Assembly: GCA_014656015.1 (NCBI GenBank)
Contig: BNBP01000044.1
Span: forward strand, 1-54,806
Origin: Streptomyces griseoaurantiacus
GTDB lineage: Bacteria > Actinomycetota > Actinomycetes > Streptomycetales > Streptomycetaceae
Reading direction: 5' to 3'
DNA: 54,806 nt
Below the pieces are notes generated by a model, which was not told the origin of the DNA, did not search any database, and saw nothing but the letters and a program-made list of their open reading frames with translations. Of the stretch, positions 41,895 to 49,524 are shown in pieces; the first letter of the stretch is position 1, and each line of letters opens with the position of its first letter. Position numbers and translations under genes: made by a program.

Positions 41895-44435
41895 TCAGTC
41901 GGCGTCCGCCAGGGAGAGCAGTGCCGCCGCGACCGTGTCCTGCGAGGGCGCCAGCGGCTGCTCGGTCCAGATGGTCTTGCCGGAGGAGGTGAACCGGCTG
42001 CCCCACCGCTCCGCCAGCACACTGACGAGTTGCAGGCCCCGGCCGCCCTCGTCGGTCTCGGAGGCGCGCCGGATGCGCGGCATGGTGAGGCTGGCGTCGC
42101 TCACCTCGCACACCAGGGCACCGGTGCGCAGCAGCCGGAAGCCGATGGGGCCCTTGGCGTGCCGGACCACGTTGCCGACGAGTTCGCTGGCCAGCAGTTC
42201 CGTGGTGACGGTCAGCTCGTCCAGGTGCCAGGTCGCCAATTGCTCGCGGACGTGCCGGCGGGCCTCGCCGGCCGCCCGGGGTCCGTCCGGCAGACGCCAG
42301 GAGGCCATGTCCGCCCGGGGCAGCGCGTGCAGGCGCCCCACCAGCAGCGCGGCGTCGTCGGAGACGGGCTGTCCGCCGGGCAGGAGCCGTTCGACCAGCA
42401 GGTCGGCGAGCCGGTCGAGATCGCGGCGGTCGGCACCCTCGACCAGCCGGGCGAGCTCGTCCATGCCCTCGTCGAGGTCCCGCTGCGGCGACTCGACCAG
42501 GCCGTCGGTGAAGAGGAGCAGCAGCGTGCCGGCGGGCAGCGCCAGTTCCGCCGTCTCGAAAGGAGGTTGGGCGCCGCCCAGCGGCGGGTTGTCGGGGATG
42601 TCCGGGTAGGCGGTACGGCCGTCCGGGTGCACCACCAGCGGCGGCGGATGGCCGGCCCGCACCACGGTGCAGGTGCCGGTGGTGGCGTCGTACAGGGCGT
42701 ACAGGCAGGTGGCGTAGGCGTCGGGGCCGATCTCGGCGACGATGTCGTTGAGGTGTCCCATCAGTTCGTCCGGCGGCAGTTCCAGGGCGGCCAGGGTGTG
42801 CGTGGCGGTGCGCAGCCGTCCCATCGTGGCCGCCTCGGACAGCCCGTGCCCCATGACGTCCCCGCACACCAGGGCGACCCGCCCGGCCGAGAGCGGGATC
42901 AGGTCGTACCAGTCGCCGCCGACGTCCGCGCCCTGTCCGGCGGGCAGGTAGCGGGCGGTGGCGGTGGCCTCGCGCAGGCGGGGCAGGTGCCGGGGCAGCA
43001 GGTCGCGCTGGAGTTCGCGGGCCCGGGTGAGCTCGGCCTCGGACAGCCGGGCCCGCTCCAGCGCCTGCGCGACCAGGGCGCTGACGGTGAGGAGCAGGGT
43101 GCGTTCCTCGGGGCTGAGGCGGCGTTCGGCGTCGAAGGCCATGACACACACCCCGAAGGTGCGCCCCGAGGCGGTGAGCGGCAGGAACGCCCAGGCCTGC
43201 ATGGTGCTGGGCGGCCGTTCGCCGTGCGGGTTGTCCGCGAGCCACTCCTCGCGGGAGGAGTAGAACAGCGGCTCGTCGCGCAGGAGTGCCCGTTCGGCGG
43301 GGAGGCGGCCGGTCAGGGGCAGGCCGTGGGTGCCGCCCATGTGCTCCAGGAAGGCACGCGGGTAGCCCACGGACCCGATGTACGCGAGCCGGTCGCCCTC
43401 GCGGACGAGGACCAGCAGCCCCTGCGCGGCGAAGGGTGGCAGCACGCGCGCGGCCACCGCCTCGACCACGTCCTGGGGGGTGCGGGCGGCGGCCAGCGCG
43501 GCGGTCAGCTCGGCGGTCCTGCGGGCCCGTTCGGCGGAGTCGCGGATGGCTGCCACCTCGTCGGCCTGGCGCAGCCGCCAGGGGCCCGCCTCCATGACGT
43601 GCACGACCGCCCCGTCCGTCGCGGGCAGCACGCGCACGTGGTGGCAGCGGCCGGTGGCGGGCAGGACGGCGTCGAAGCCGGCGGCGTGCCCCCGGGCGAG
43701 GGCGAGACGGCACCGCTCCTCGGCGTCCGGCGTCCGCCAGGGACCGGGCTCCCGCCACAGGACACGGTCGGCCGCCACCTCGTCGGGGGAGCCGAGCAAC
43801 GCACGGGCGGCGGGGTTGGCGGCGGTGATCCGCCAGGCGGTGTCGACGCGGAGGACGGCGTCCTCGGCCTCCCACAACGCGCGGGCCAGCGTGTGTGCCC
43901 CGTCGGGCACGGTGGCCTCCGGGGCGGCGGGGCCCGTCCCGGGGGCGGGGGCGGGGGCGGCCGGGCCGGGGAGGGGCCGTGCGGTGAGCCGGGCGCGGAC
44001 CCAGCCGGCGATCTGCCGCAGGAACCGCCAGTCCTCGGCCGAGGGCTGCCCGCGGTGGCCGGTCAGCAGGGTGAGCGCGCCGATCCCCTCCTCCGCGTCG
44101 TGCAGCGGGACGGCGGCGCGTCCGGCGGAGCCGGCCGGCGGCGCGAGGGCGTCGGCCGGCCGGCTGCCCGGCGGGTCCCAGGCGCATCCGTCGCAGTTCA
44201 CCGCGCGCGCCGTCGCGGAGGCGCTGTCGGCGGGGAGCACCTCCCAGGCGCGGACGGACGCCGCGGGCAGGCCGGCCGAGGACACGAGGTGGAACTCTCC
44301 CCCGCCGCCGCGCACGTGGACGCATCCGCCGAGGGCGCCCAGTTCCGCCATGGCGTGCTGCAGGGCGAGCCGGAGGACGTCACTGTCGGTGACACTGTCG
44401 TCGGCGGCGCGCAGGTAATCCAGACGACTGATCAC
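41895..44435 (-). CDS. SpoIIE/PP2C serine phosphatase with GAF, PAS and HATPase domains
   Basis: This 846-residue regulator has an N-terminal GAF-like domain (about 10-160), a PAS domain (ALWEAEDAVLRVDTAWRITA, about 197-310), a GAF domain (about 325-490), a PP2C/SpoIIE phosphatase (GADVGGDWYDLIPL, VCGDVMGHG, LLLLFTDGLVE, about 500-710) and a C-terminal HATPase_c anti-sigma-like kinase (ELLASELVGNVVRHAKG, GRGLQLVSVLAERWG). It can both phosphorylate and dephosphorylate anti-sigma antagonist proteins in partner-switching networks of Streptomyces. No antagonist gene is adjacent. GTG at 44435 is 6 nt from a TATATT -10 box, so a leaderless mRNA is predicted. Confidence 0.92.
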   Translation of the reverse strand: MISRLDYLRAADDSVTDSDVLRLALQHAMAELGALGGCVHVRGGGGEFHLVSSAGLPAASVRAWEVLPADSASATARAVNCDGCAWDPPGSRPADALAPPAGSAGRAAVPLHDAEEGIGALTLLTGHRGQPSAEDWRFLRQIAGWVRARLTARPLPGPAAPAPAPGTGPAAPEATVPDGAHTLARALWEAEDAVLRVDTAWRITAANPAARALLGSPDEVAADRVLWREPGPWRTPDAEERCRLALARGHAAGFDAVLPATGRCHHVRVLPATDGAVVHVMEAGPWRLRQADEVAAIRDSAERARRTAELTAALAAARTPQDVVEAVAARVLPPFAAQGLLVLVREGDRLAYIGSVGYPRAFLEHMGGTHGLPLTGRLPAERALLRDEPLFYSSREEWLADNPHGERPPSTMQAWAFLPLTASGRTFGVCVMAFDAERRLSPEERTLLLTVSALVAQALERARLSEAELTRARELQRDLLPRHLPRLREATATARYLPAGQGADVGGDWYDLIPLSAGRVALVCGDVMGHGLSEAATMGRLRTATHTLAALELPPDELMGHLNDIVAEIGPDAYATCLYALYDATTGTCTVVRAGHPPPLVVHPDGRTAYPDIPDNPPLGGAQPPFETAELALPAGTLLLLFTDGLVESPQRDLDEGMDELARLVEGADRRDLDRLADLLVERLLPGGQPVSDDAALLVGRLHALPRADMASWRLPDGPRAAGEARRHVREQLATWHLDELTVTTELLASELVGNVVRHAKGPIGFRLLRTGALVCEVSDASLTMPRIRRASETDEGGRGLQLVSVLAERWGSRFTSSGKTIWTEQPLAPSQDTVAAALLSLADAD

Positions 44436-44441
44436 CAGGCC

Positions 44442-44447
44442 AATATA
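44442..44447 (-). promoter_or_regulatory. Leaderless -10 element of the SpoIIE-type gene
   Basis: On the minus strand TATATT (44447-44442) is followed by GGCCTG and then the GTG start. It differs from consensus TATAAT at one base, unusually good for this GC content. Confidence 0.65.
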
Positions 44448-44517
44448 GGCGCGGCGGGCCTTACGGACCTTTCGGACGGAAGGCGGCAGGCCGGGCGGGG
44501 CTCTCGAAACGTGCCCC

Positions 44518-44553
44518 AAGGGCTGTCCCGCAATCCCTGGCGGGACAGCCCTT
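44518..44553 (-). terminator. Terminator of the small 77-residue gene
   Basis: AAGGGCTGTCCCGC (44518-44531) and GCGGGACAGCCCTT (44540-44553) form a perfect 14-bp stem with an 8-nt loop directly at the TAA stop of the small gene on the minus strand. Confidence 0.8.
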
Positions 44554-44785
44554 AGAAGAGCCGGCCCTGCCGGCCGCGGGGATCGCGGGTGCCGCGGCGT
44601 CCGGCGGGCCGGGGCGCGGCGCGCCTCATGGGTGCCTCGTCGCCGAAGAGAGGCGCGGTGCCGTATTCGTCGGGCTCGGCCGGCACGGGGGTGGGCCCGG
44701 TCCCCACGTTGAGGCACAGGGGCGCGTCCCGGTCGAAGTCACCGGGGGTCATGGCGGTCCAGTCCTGGTCCCGACGCTCGCTCAC
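44552..44785 (-). CDS. Conserved-looking small hydrophilic protein
   Basis: This 77-residue protein starts with GTG after GGAGGAG and ends in a rare TAA codon at a strong terminator, which supports a real, separately transcribed gene. The first half (RRDQDWTAMTPGDFDRDAP) is acidic and aromatic, the second half is Arg/Pro/Gly-rich and probably disordered, ending in QGRLF. No known domain, signal peptide or membrane segment is seen. Function unknown. Confidence 0.65.
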   Translation of the reverse strand: MSERRDQDWTAMTPGDFDRDAPLCLNVGTGPTPVPAEPDEYGTAPLFGDEAPMRRAAPRPAGRRGTRDPRGRQGRLF

Positions 44786-44902
44786 CGCGCTCCTCCGCCC
44801 CCGCCCGTGTCCTCACCCCATCGTTCCCTGCACCCCGGGGTTTCCATGCACCGGCCCCCCGAAGCCGGGGAAAGGCACGTCCCACCGGCACCCGAGCGGC
44901 CT

Positions 44903-45065
44903 CGAAAGTTTCGCATACAGGTGACCGGGACTCAGTCGAGCGCACGGAACGATAAGTATGACTTTCCAGGTGGTCGGCTCGACACAAGACATGACCAGCG
45001 CTTACTCCACCCGGACTCCTGCGAAACTTCCGAACGTTTCGTTAACACCCCCGAAACTATTGACA
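44903..45065 (+). promoter_or_regulatory. Xylanase promoter region with CGAAA-N-TTTCG operators
   Basis: CGAAAGTTTCG (44903-44913) is a perfect palindrome. Imperfect copies follow at 45022-45032 (CGAAACTTCCG), 45031-45041 (CGAACGTTTCG) and 45052-45062 (CGAAACTATTG), the last overlapping a TTGACA -35 at 45060-45065. GAAA-N-TTTC palindromes are known as repressor sites before Streptomyces xylanase genes. The whole 380-nt gap 44786-45165 is otherwise non-coding. Confidence 0.7.
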
Positions 45066-45165
45066 GTCGAATAGGCCGGGCCAACACTGTTCGCCGTTGA
45101 GCCCCACGGGCCGTGCCGGCGCCGCCCACCCCCCACCAGCCACTCCCCCAGGAGGAAGCACGGAC

Positions 45166-46185
45166 ATGAACGCGCTCGTCCATCCCAGAGGCCGAAAAGC
45201 CGGCCGCCTCACCCTGCTGGTCAGGGCAGCCTGGGCCATCGCCCTGGCCGCCGTGGCCTCACTGATGCTGTCGGGCACCGCGAGTGCCGACACCATCACC
45301 TCGAACCAGACCGGCACCAGCGGCGGTTACTACTACTCGTTCTGGACCGACGCCCCGGGCACCGTCTCCATGAACACCGGGTCCGGCGGGAACTACAGCA
45401 CCTCCTGGAGCAACACGGGCAACTTCGTCGCGGGCAAGGGCTGGAGCAACGGCAGCCGCCGGGCCGTCACCTACTCCGGCAGCTTCAACCCGTCCGGCAA
45501 CGCCTACCTGTCGCTCTACGGCTGGACATCGAACCCGCTCGTCGAGTACTACATCGTCGACAACTGGGGCACCTTCCGGCCCACCGGCAACTACAAGGGC
45601 ACGGTCAACAGCGACGGCGGCACGTACGACATCTACGAGACGACGCGCTACAACGCCCCCTCCATCGAGGGCGACAACAAGACGTTCAACCAGTACTGGA
45701 GCGTCCGGCAGTCCAAGCGCACCGGCGGCACCATCACCACCGGCAACCACTTCGACGCCTGGCAGGCCCACGGCATGCCGATGGGCAGCTTCAACTACTA
45801 CATGATCCTCGCCACCGAGGGTTACCAGAGCAGCGGCAACTCCAACATCACCGTGGGTGACACCGGTGGCGGCGGTGGCGGAGGCGGAGGCGGAGGTGGC
45901 GGCGGCGGCGGCGGAAACGGTGGTTGCAACGCCGTCCTGTCCGCCGGCGACAAGTGGAGCGACCGCTACAACCTCAACGTCTCGGTGAGCGGCTCCAGCA
46001 ACTGGACCGTCACCATGAACGTGCCCTCCCCCGCCAAGATCCTCTCGACCTGGAACATCAGCGCGAGCTACCCCAGCTCCCAGGTACTCACCGCGAAACC
46101 CAACGGCAGCGGCAACAACTTCGGTGTGACCATCCAGACCAACGGCAACTGGACCTGGCCGACCGTCAGTTGCAGCGCCGGCTGA
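45166..46185 (+). CDS. xlnB: Secreted GH11 endo-1,4-beta-xylanase with CBM2
   Basis: This 339-residue enzyme has a signal peptide (to about 41, GTASA), a GH11 jelly-roll (43-231), a 17-Gly linker and a C-terminal CBM2 (about 254-339). The nucleophile is Glu127 (NPLVEYYIVDNWG) and the acid/base Glu218 (ILATEGYQSSG). Sequence and layout closely resemble xylanase B of Streptomyces lividans, which is also followed by an acetyl xylan esterase gene. It cuts internal beta-1,4 bonds of xylan. AGGAGGAAG lies before the ATG. The CBM2 keeps the Trp residues (NWTVTMNVPSP; NGNWTWPTV) that bind xylan or cellulose. Confidence 0.95.
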   Translation: MNALVHPRGRKAGRLTLLVRAAWAIALAAVASLMLSGTASADTITSNQTGTSGGYYYSFWTDAPGTVSMNTGSGGNYSTSWSNTGNFVAGKGWSNGSRRAVTYSGSFNPSGNAYLSLYGWTSNPLVEYYIVDNWGTFRPTGNYKGTVNSDGGTYDIYETTRYNAPSIEGDNKTFNQYWSVRQSKRTGGTITTGNHFDAWQAHGMPMGSFNYYMILATEGYQSSGNSNITVGDTGGGGGGGGGGGGGGGGGNGGCNAVLSAGDKWSDRYNLNVSVSGSSNWTVTMNVPSPAKILSTWNISASYPSSQVLTAKPNGSGNNFGVTIQTNGNWTWPTVSCSAG

Positions 46186-47084
46186 CACGCGCGGAACGAG
46201 AGGAGGTCCCATGAGAACCACCGGAGCAACGGCACCACCGGCGTTGCGTTCCCTGGTCGCCAGAGCGGCGGTCGTCGCGCTGGCCGTGGCGGGCACGGCG
46301 GTCGTCGACGCGGCACCCTCGCAGGCCGCCCCGGCGGCGACCTGCAACGGGTACGTCGGACTCACCTTCGACGACGGTCCGTCCAACGACCACACCCCGG
46401 CCCTGCTCAACGCCCTGAAGCAGAACGGGCTGCGGGCCACCATGTTCAACGAGGGCCAGTTCGCGGCCTCGTACCCGTCCCAGGTGGCGGCCGAGATCAA
46501 CGCCGGCATGTGGGTGGGGAACCACAGCTACACCCACCCGCACCTCGTCCAGCAGAGCCAGTCGGCGATCGACTCGGAGGTGGGCCGGACCCAGCAGGCC
46601 ATCGCCAACGCCGGTGGCGGCACGCCCAAGCTGTTCCGGCCGCCCTACGGGGAGACCAACTCCACCCTGAAGTCGGTCGAGGCCAAGTACGGGCTCACCG
46701 AGGTCATCTGGGACGTCGACTCGCAGGACTGGAACGGCGCGAGCACCGACGCGATCGTGCAGGCGGTCAACCGGCTCGGCAACGGGCAGGTCATCCTCAT
46801 GCACGAGTGGCCCGGGAACACCCTCTCGGCCATCCCGCGCATCGCGCAGACGCTGGCCTCCAAGGGGCTGTGCGCCGGCATGATCTCCCCGTCCACCGGC
46901 CGAGCGGTCGCCCCTGACGGGGGCGGCTCGGGCGGCGGTGGCGGTGGCGGTGGCGGTGGCGGGAACGGTGGCTGCAACGCCACCCTGTCCGCCGGCGACA
47001 AGTGGAGCGACCGCTACAACCTCAACGTCTCGGTGAGCGGCTCCAGCAACTGGACCGTCACCATGAACGTGCCCTCCCCCGCCA
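45936..47084 (+). repeat. Identical CBM2 segment in two neighbouring genes
   Basis: The 101 bp at 45936-46036 in xlnB and 46984-47084 in axeA are identical, and the rest of the CBM2 coding region is very similar. The pair can recombine and delete or fuse the two genes. Confidence 0.85.
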
Positions 47085-47233
47085 GAATCCTGTCCACCTG
47101 GAACATCAGCGCGAGCTACCCCAGCTCGCAGGTACTGACCGCCAAGCCGAACGGCAGCGGCAACAACTGGGGCGTCACCATCCAGACCAACGGCAACTGG
47201 ACCTGGCCGACGGTCACCTGCAGCACGTCCTGA
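46211..47233 (+). CDS. axeA: Secreted CE4 acetyl xylan esterase with CBM2
   Basis: This 340-residue protein has a signal peptide (ending SQAAP), a polysaccharide-deacetylase/CE4 domain (about 47-235), a Gly-rich linker and a CBM2. CE4 motifs are complete: LTFDDGPS (motif 1, base and metal Asp), GNHSYTHPHL (motif 2, metal His pair), RPPYGE (motif 3), DVDSQDW (motif 4) and ILMHEW (motif 5). It removes acetyl groups from xylan so xylanase can act. It follows xlnB by 25 nt with GGAGG upstream, one operon. Chitin-oligosaccharide deacetylation is a less likely alternative. Confidence 0.92.
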   Translation: MRTTGATAPPALRSLVARAAVVALAVAGTAVVDAAPSQAAPAATCNGYVGLTFDDGPSNDHTPALLNALKQNGLRATMFNEGQFAASYPSQVAAEINAGMWVGNHSYTHPHLVQQSQSAIDSEVGRTQQAIANAGGGTPKLFRPPYGETNSTLKSVEAKYGLTEVIWDVDSQDWNGASTDAIVQAVNRLGNGQVILMHEWPGNTLSAIPRIAQTLASKGLCAGMISPSTGRAVAPDGGGSGGGGGGGGGGGNGGCNATLSAGDKWSDRYNLNVSVSGSSNWTVTMNVPSPARILSTWNISASYPSSQVLTAKPNGSGNNWGVTIQTNGNWTWPTVTCSTS

Positions 47234-47240
47234 TCACCCG

Positions 47241-47272
47241 GGGCTCCGCGCAAGCCGGCTTGCGCGGAGCCC
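47241..47272 (+). terminator. Terminator of the xlnB-axeA operon
   Basis: GGGCTCCGCGCAAGCC is followed directly by its exact complement (47257-47272), a 16-bp perfect palindrome 8 nt after the axeA stop. Confidence 0.8.
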
Positions 47273-47348
47273 TCCCGCACCCCCCACCCACCTGCGAAAA
47301 CACCCCTTATTACACTGGAGGACCGCACACCCCCCACCCAGGACGTCC

Positions 47349-48197
47349 ATGAACCCCCCGCACCACCCGCCGTCCCCGCCGCCCGCCGCCGGACCGGGCA
47401 TCCGGCTCGTCGTCACCGACATGGACGGCACCCTGCTGGACGGCGAAGGCCGCATACCCGAGGACTTCTGGCCCCTGCTCAGCCGGATGGAACGGCGCGG
47501 CATCGTCTTCTGTCCCGCCAGCGGCCGCCAGTACGCCACACTGCGCGCACAGTTCCGGCGGGCGCCCGCCGACACCGTCTTCATCGCCGAGAACGGTACC
47601 TACGTCGTCCAGGACGGCCGTGAGCTCAGCTCCGACGTGCTGGACCGCGACGTCGTCACCGAAGCCGTCGGCACGGTGCGGGAACTGTCCGCGCGGGGCG
47701 CCGACACCGGCACGGTGGTCTGCGGGAAGCGGTCCGCCTACGTCGAGCGCACCGACCCCGCCTTCCTCGCCGAGGTACGCACCTACTACGCACGGCTCGA
47801 GCAGGTGGAGGACGTCACCGCCGTCGACGACGACCTCATCAAGCTCGCCTTCTACGACTTCGGCCGGGCGGAGGAGAGTCTGGCGCCCGCGCTGAAGCCG
47901 TACGGCGTCACCCATCAGGTCGTCCTCTCCGGGGAGCGCTGGGTCGACGTGATGAACCCGGGCGCGAACAAGGGCGCCGCCGTGCGCGGCCTCCAGGGGC
48001 GGCTGGGCATCACACCGGACCAGACGGTGGTCTTCGGGGACTACCTCAACGACCTGGAGATGATGGATACGGCCACCTGGTCCTTCGCCATGGCCAACGC
48101 CCACCCCGACATCAGACTCCGGGCCCGCCATCTCGCGCCCGCGCACACCGAGAACGGCGTGGTCAGCACCCTGGCCGCCCTGCTGGGGCCGGTCTGA
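47349..48197 (+). CDS. HAD-superfamily Cof-type phosphatase
   Basis: This 282-residue protein has HAD motif I VVTDMDGTLLDGEG (about 21-34), motif II SGRQY, a C2-type cap, and motif III/IV with NKGAAV and FGDYLNDLEMM. Cof-type HAD enzymes dephosphorylate sugar phosphates, nucleotides or flavin/pyridoxal phosphates. A TACACT -10-like element lies at 47311-47316. It stands between the xylan operon and a convergent lipase gene. The substrate is unknown. Confidence 0.92.
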   Translation: MNPPHHPPSPPPAAGPGIRLVVTDMDGTLLDGEGRIPEDFWPLLSRMERRGIVFCPASGRQYATLRAQFRRAPADTVFIAENGTYVVQDGRELSSDVLDRDVVTEAVGTVRELSARGADTGTVVCGKRSAYVERTDPAFLAEVRTYYARLEQVEDVTAVDDDLIKLAFYDFGRAEESLAPALKPYGVTHQVVLSGERWVDVMNPGANKGAAVRGLQGRLGITPDQTVVFGDYLNDLEMMDTATWSFAMANAHPDIRLRARHLAPAHTENGVVSTLAALLGPV

Positions 48198-48242
48198 CGA
48201 TTCCCGGCGTCCGCACGGAGGGCGGCACCGGTCGCCTCGTGA

Positions 48243-48280
48243 GGTGGCCCGCCGCCGGCGTGGTGCGGCGGCGGGCCACC
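48243..48280. terminator. Bidirectional terminator between HAD and lipase genes
   Basis: GGTGGCCCGCCGCC (48243-48256) and GGCGGCGGGCCACC (48267-48280) form a perfect 14-bp stem with a 10-nt loop. Confidence 0.8.
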
Positions 48281-48291
48281 CGTCGGTGGGG

Positions 48292-49167
48292 TCAGCCCAG
48301 ACCGAGGGCCGACACCGTCTGCTCCGCCATCGCACGCTCGCCGCGGGCGTTGGGGTGCACGGGAACGACGTTGGTGCCGAACAGGAGCGGCTCGATCCAG
48401 CGGGTGCCGCTGGGCGCGCAGGCGTCGTGCCCCTCGGAGGTCTTCGAGAAGTCGACGAAGGTGGCTCCGGTCTCGCGCGCGGCGCGCCCGATGACGGCGT
48501 TCAGATGGCCCTGGAGGGCGCGCAGATAGGGCACGTCGCCGGAGGCGATGGGCATCTTCACGAAGCAGGAGCTGTCGGCGGTGGCCGGCATGATCCAGGG
48601 GTAGCCGAGCACGGCGACCCGGGCGTTCGGCGCCTTGGCGCGGATCTTCTGCAGCGCGGCCTTGACGTCGGGATAGGTGTGGGCGTCGATCTGGTCGTCG
48701 AAGGTGCTGCCGTACAGCGTCTTGCAGGGGTGCCCCAGACCGACGGTGGCGATGCCGGCGGTACCGCAGGCGAGCATGGCGCCGATGAAGGTGTTGTTGT
48801 CGTTGCCGCCGATGGTGAGGGTGATCAGCCGGGTGTCGCTCTTGACGGCGTCGAGCTGGGCGGGGACACCGGGGTACTGCGCCTGGGTGAAGTGCTTGGT
48901 CTGGGCGGCGCCGCAGGTGACGTCGGTGAGGGCGGCTCCGGTGCGTTCGGCGACGACGCCCGGGTAGTTCAGTTCGGAGCGCAGGCAGAGCAGGGGGGCC
49001 GAGAGGTCGGCGGGCAGCACGCCGGATCCGGCGCTGTAGCTGTCGCCGAGGGCGACGTACGGCAGGGGCGTCGCGGCGTGGGCGCTGGGTGCGGCCAGGC
49101 CGATGGCCAGTGCGCTCACTGCGGTGGCGGCGGCCGTCAGGGCACGGCGGAGTGCACGTCTGGGCAT
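48292..49167 (-). CDS. Secreted SGNH/GDSL-type lipase/esterase
   Basis: This 291-residue protein has a signal peptide (ending SAHAA near 32) and the four SGNH blocks: ALGDSYSAGSG (nucleophile Ser in GDSY), a Gly region, TIGGNDNNTF (Asn) and a C-terminal VVPVHPNARGERAMAEQ (His). Six cysteines allow three disulfides. It resembles extracellular lipases of Streptomyces rimosus and S. coelicolor. AGGAGAGAG lies before the ATG. It would hydrolyse lipids or acyl esters outside the cell. Confidence 0.93.
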   Translation of the reverse strand: MPRRALRRALTAAATAVSALAIGLAAPSAHAATPLPYVALGDSYSAGSGVLPADLSAPLLCLRSELNYPGVVAERTGAALTDVTCGAAQTKHFTQAQYPGVPAQLDAVKSDTRLITLTIGGNDNNTFIGAMLACGTAGIATVGLGHPCKTLYGSTFDDQIDAHTYPDVKAALQKIRAKAPNARVAVLGYPWIMPATADSSCFVKMPIASGDVPYLRALQGHLNAVIGRAARETGATFVDFSKTSEGHDACAPSGTRWIEPLLFGTNVVPVHPNARGERAMAEQTVSALGLG

Positions 49168-49357
49168 TCTGCTCTCTCCTCGGAGTCGGGCAGGCCGGAT
49201 CCGGGCACGGCGGTGCCCGGCGGCGTACGGGTGGGGAACTCGGCGGCTCAAGAGAGGCCGGCGGCGGCCGGGCGCGGGGACGCCGGGCGCGCCGTCGGTG
49301 AGGACGGGGAGGACGGCAGAAGGGCCGTGCGGTTACCGAACGGTTCTACCGAGAAGT

Positions 49358-49386
49358 AATCTGCGCCTTGTTCGACTCGGCGTCAA
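49358..49386 (-). promoter_or_regulatory. Promoter of the GDSL lipase gene
   Basis: On the minus strand TTGACG (49386-49381), 17 nt and CAGATT (49363-49358) give a leader of about 185 nt. The spacer is flanked by a CTTGTT/AACAAG inverted repeat that could bind a regulator. Other parts of the gap 49168-49524 show nothing. Confidence 0.5.
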
Positions 49387-49524
49387 CAAGCGCGACACGA
49401 CTTCTTCAATCCTCCACGAGCAGGCATGCCGTCCGGCCCCGCGACGCGGCGCCCCGTGGCCGATGCCCCGAATGACGCCACGTCAGGGCGCGTGCCCCAC
49501 CCGTACGCGGGAACGGCGCGCCGT

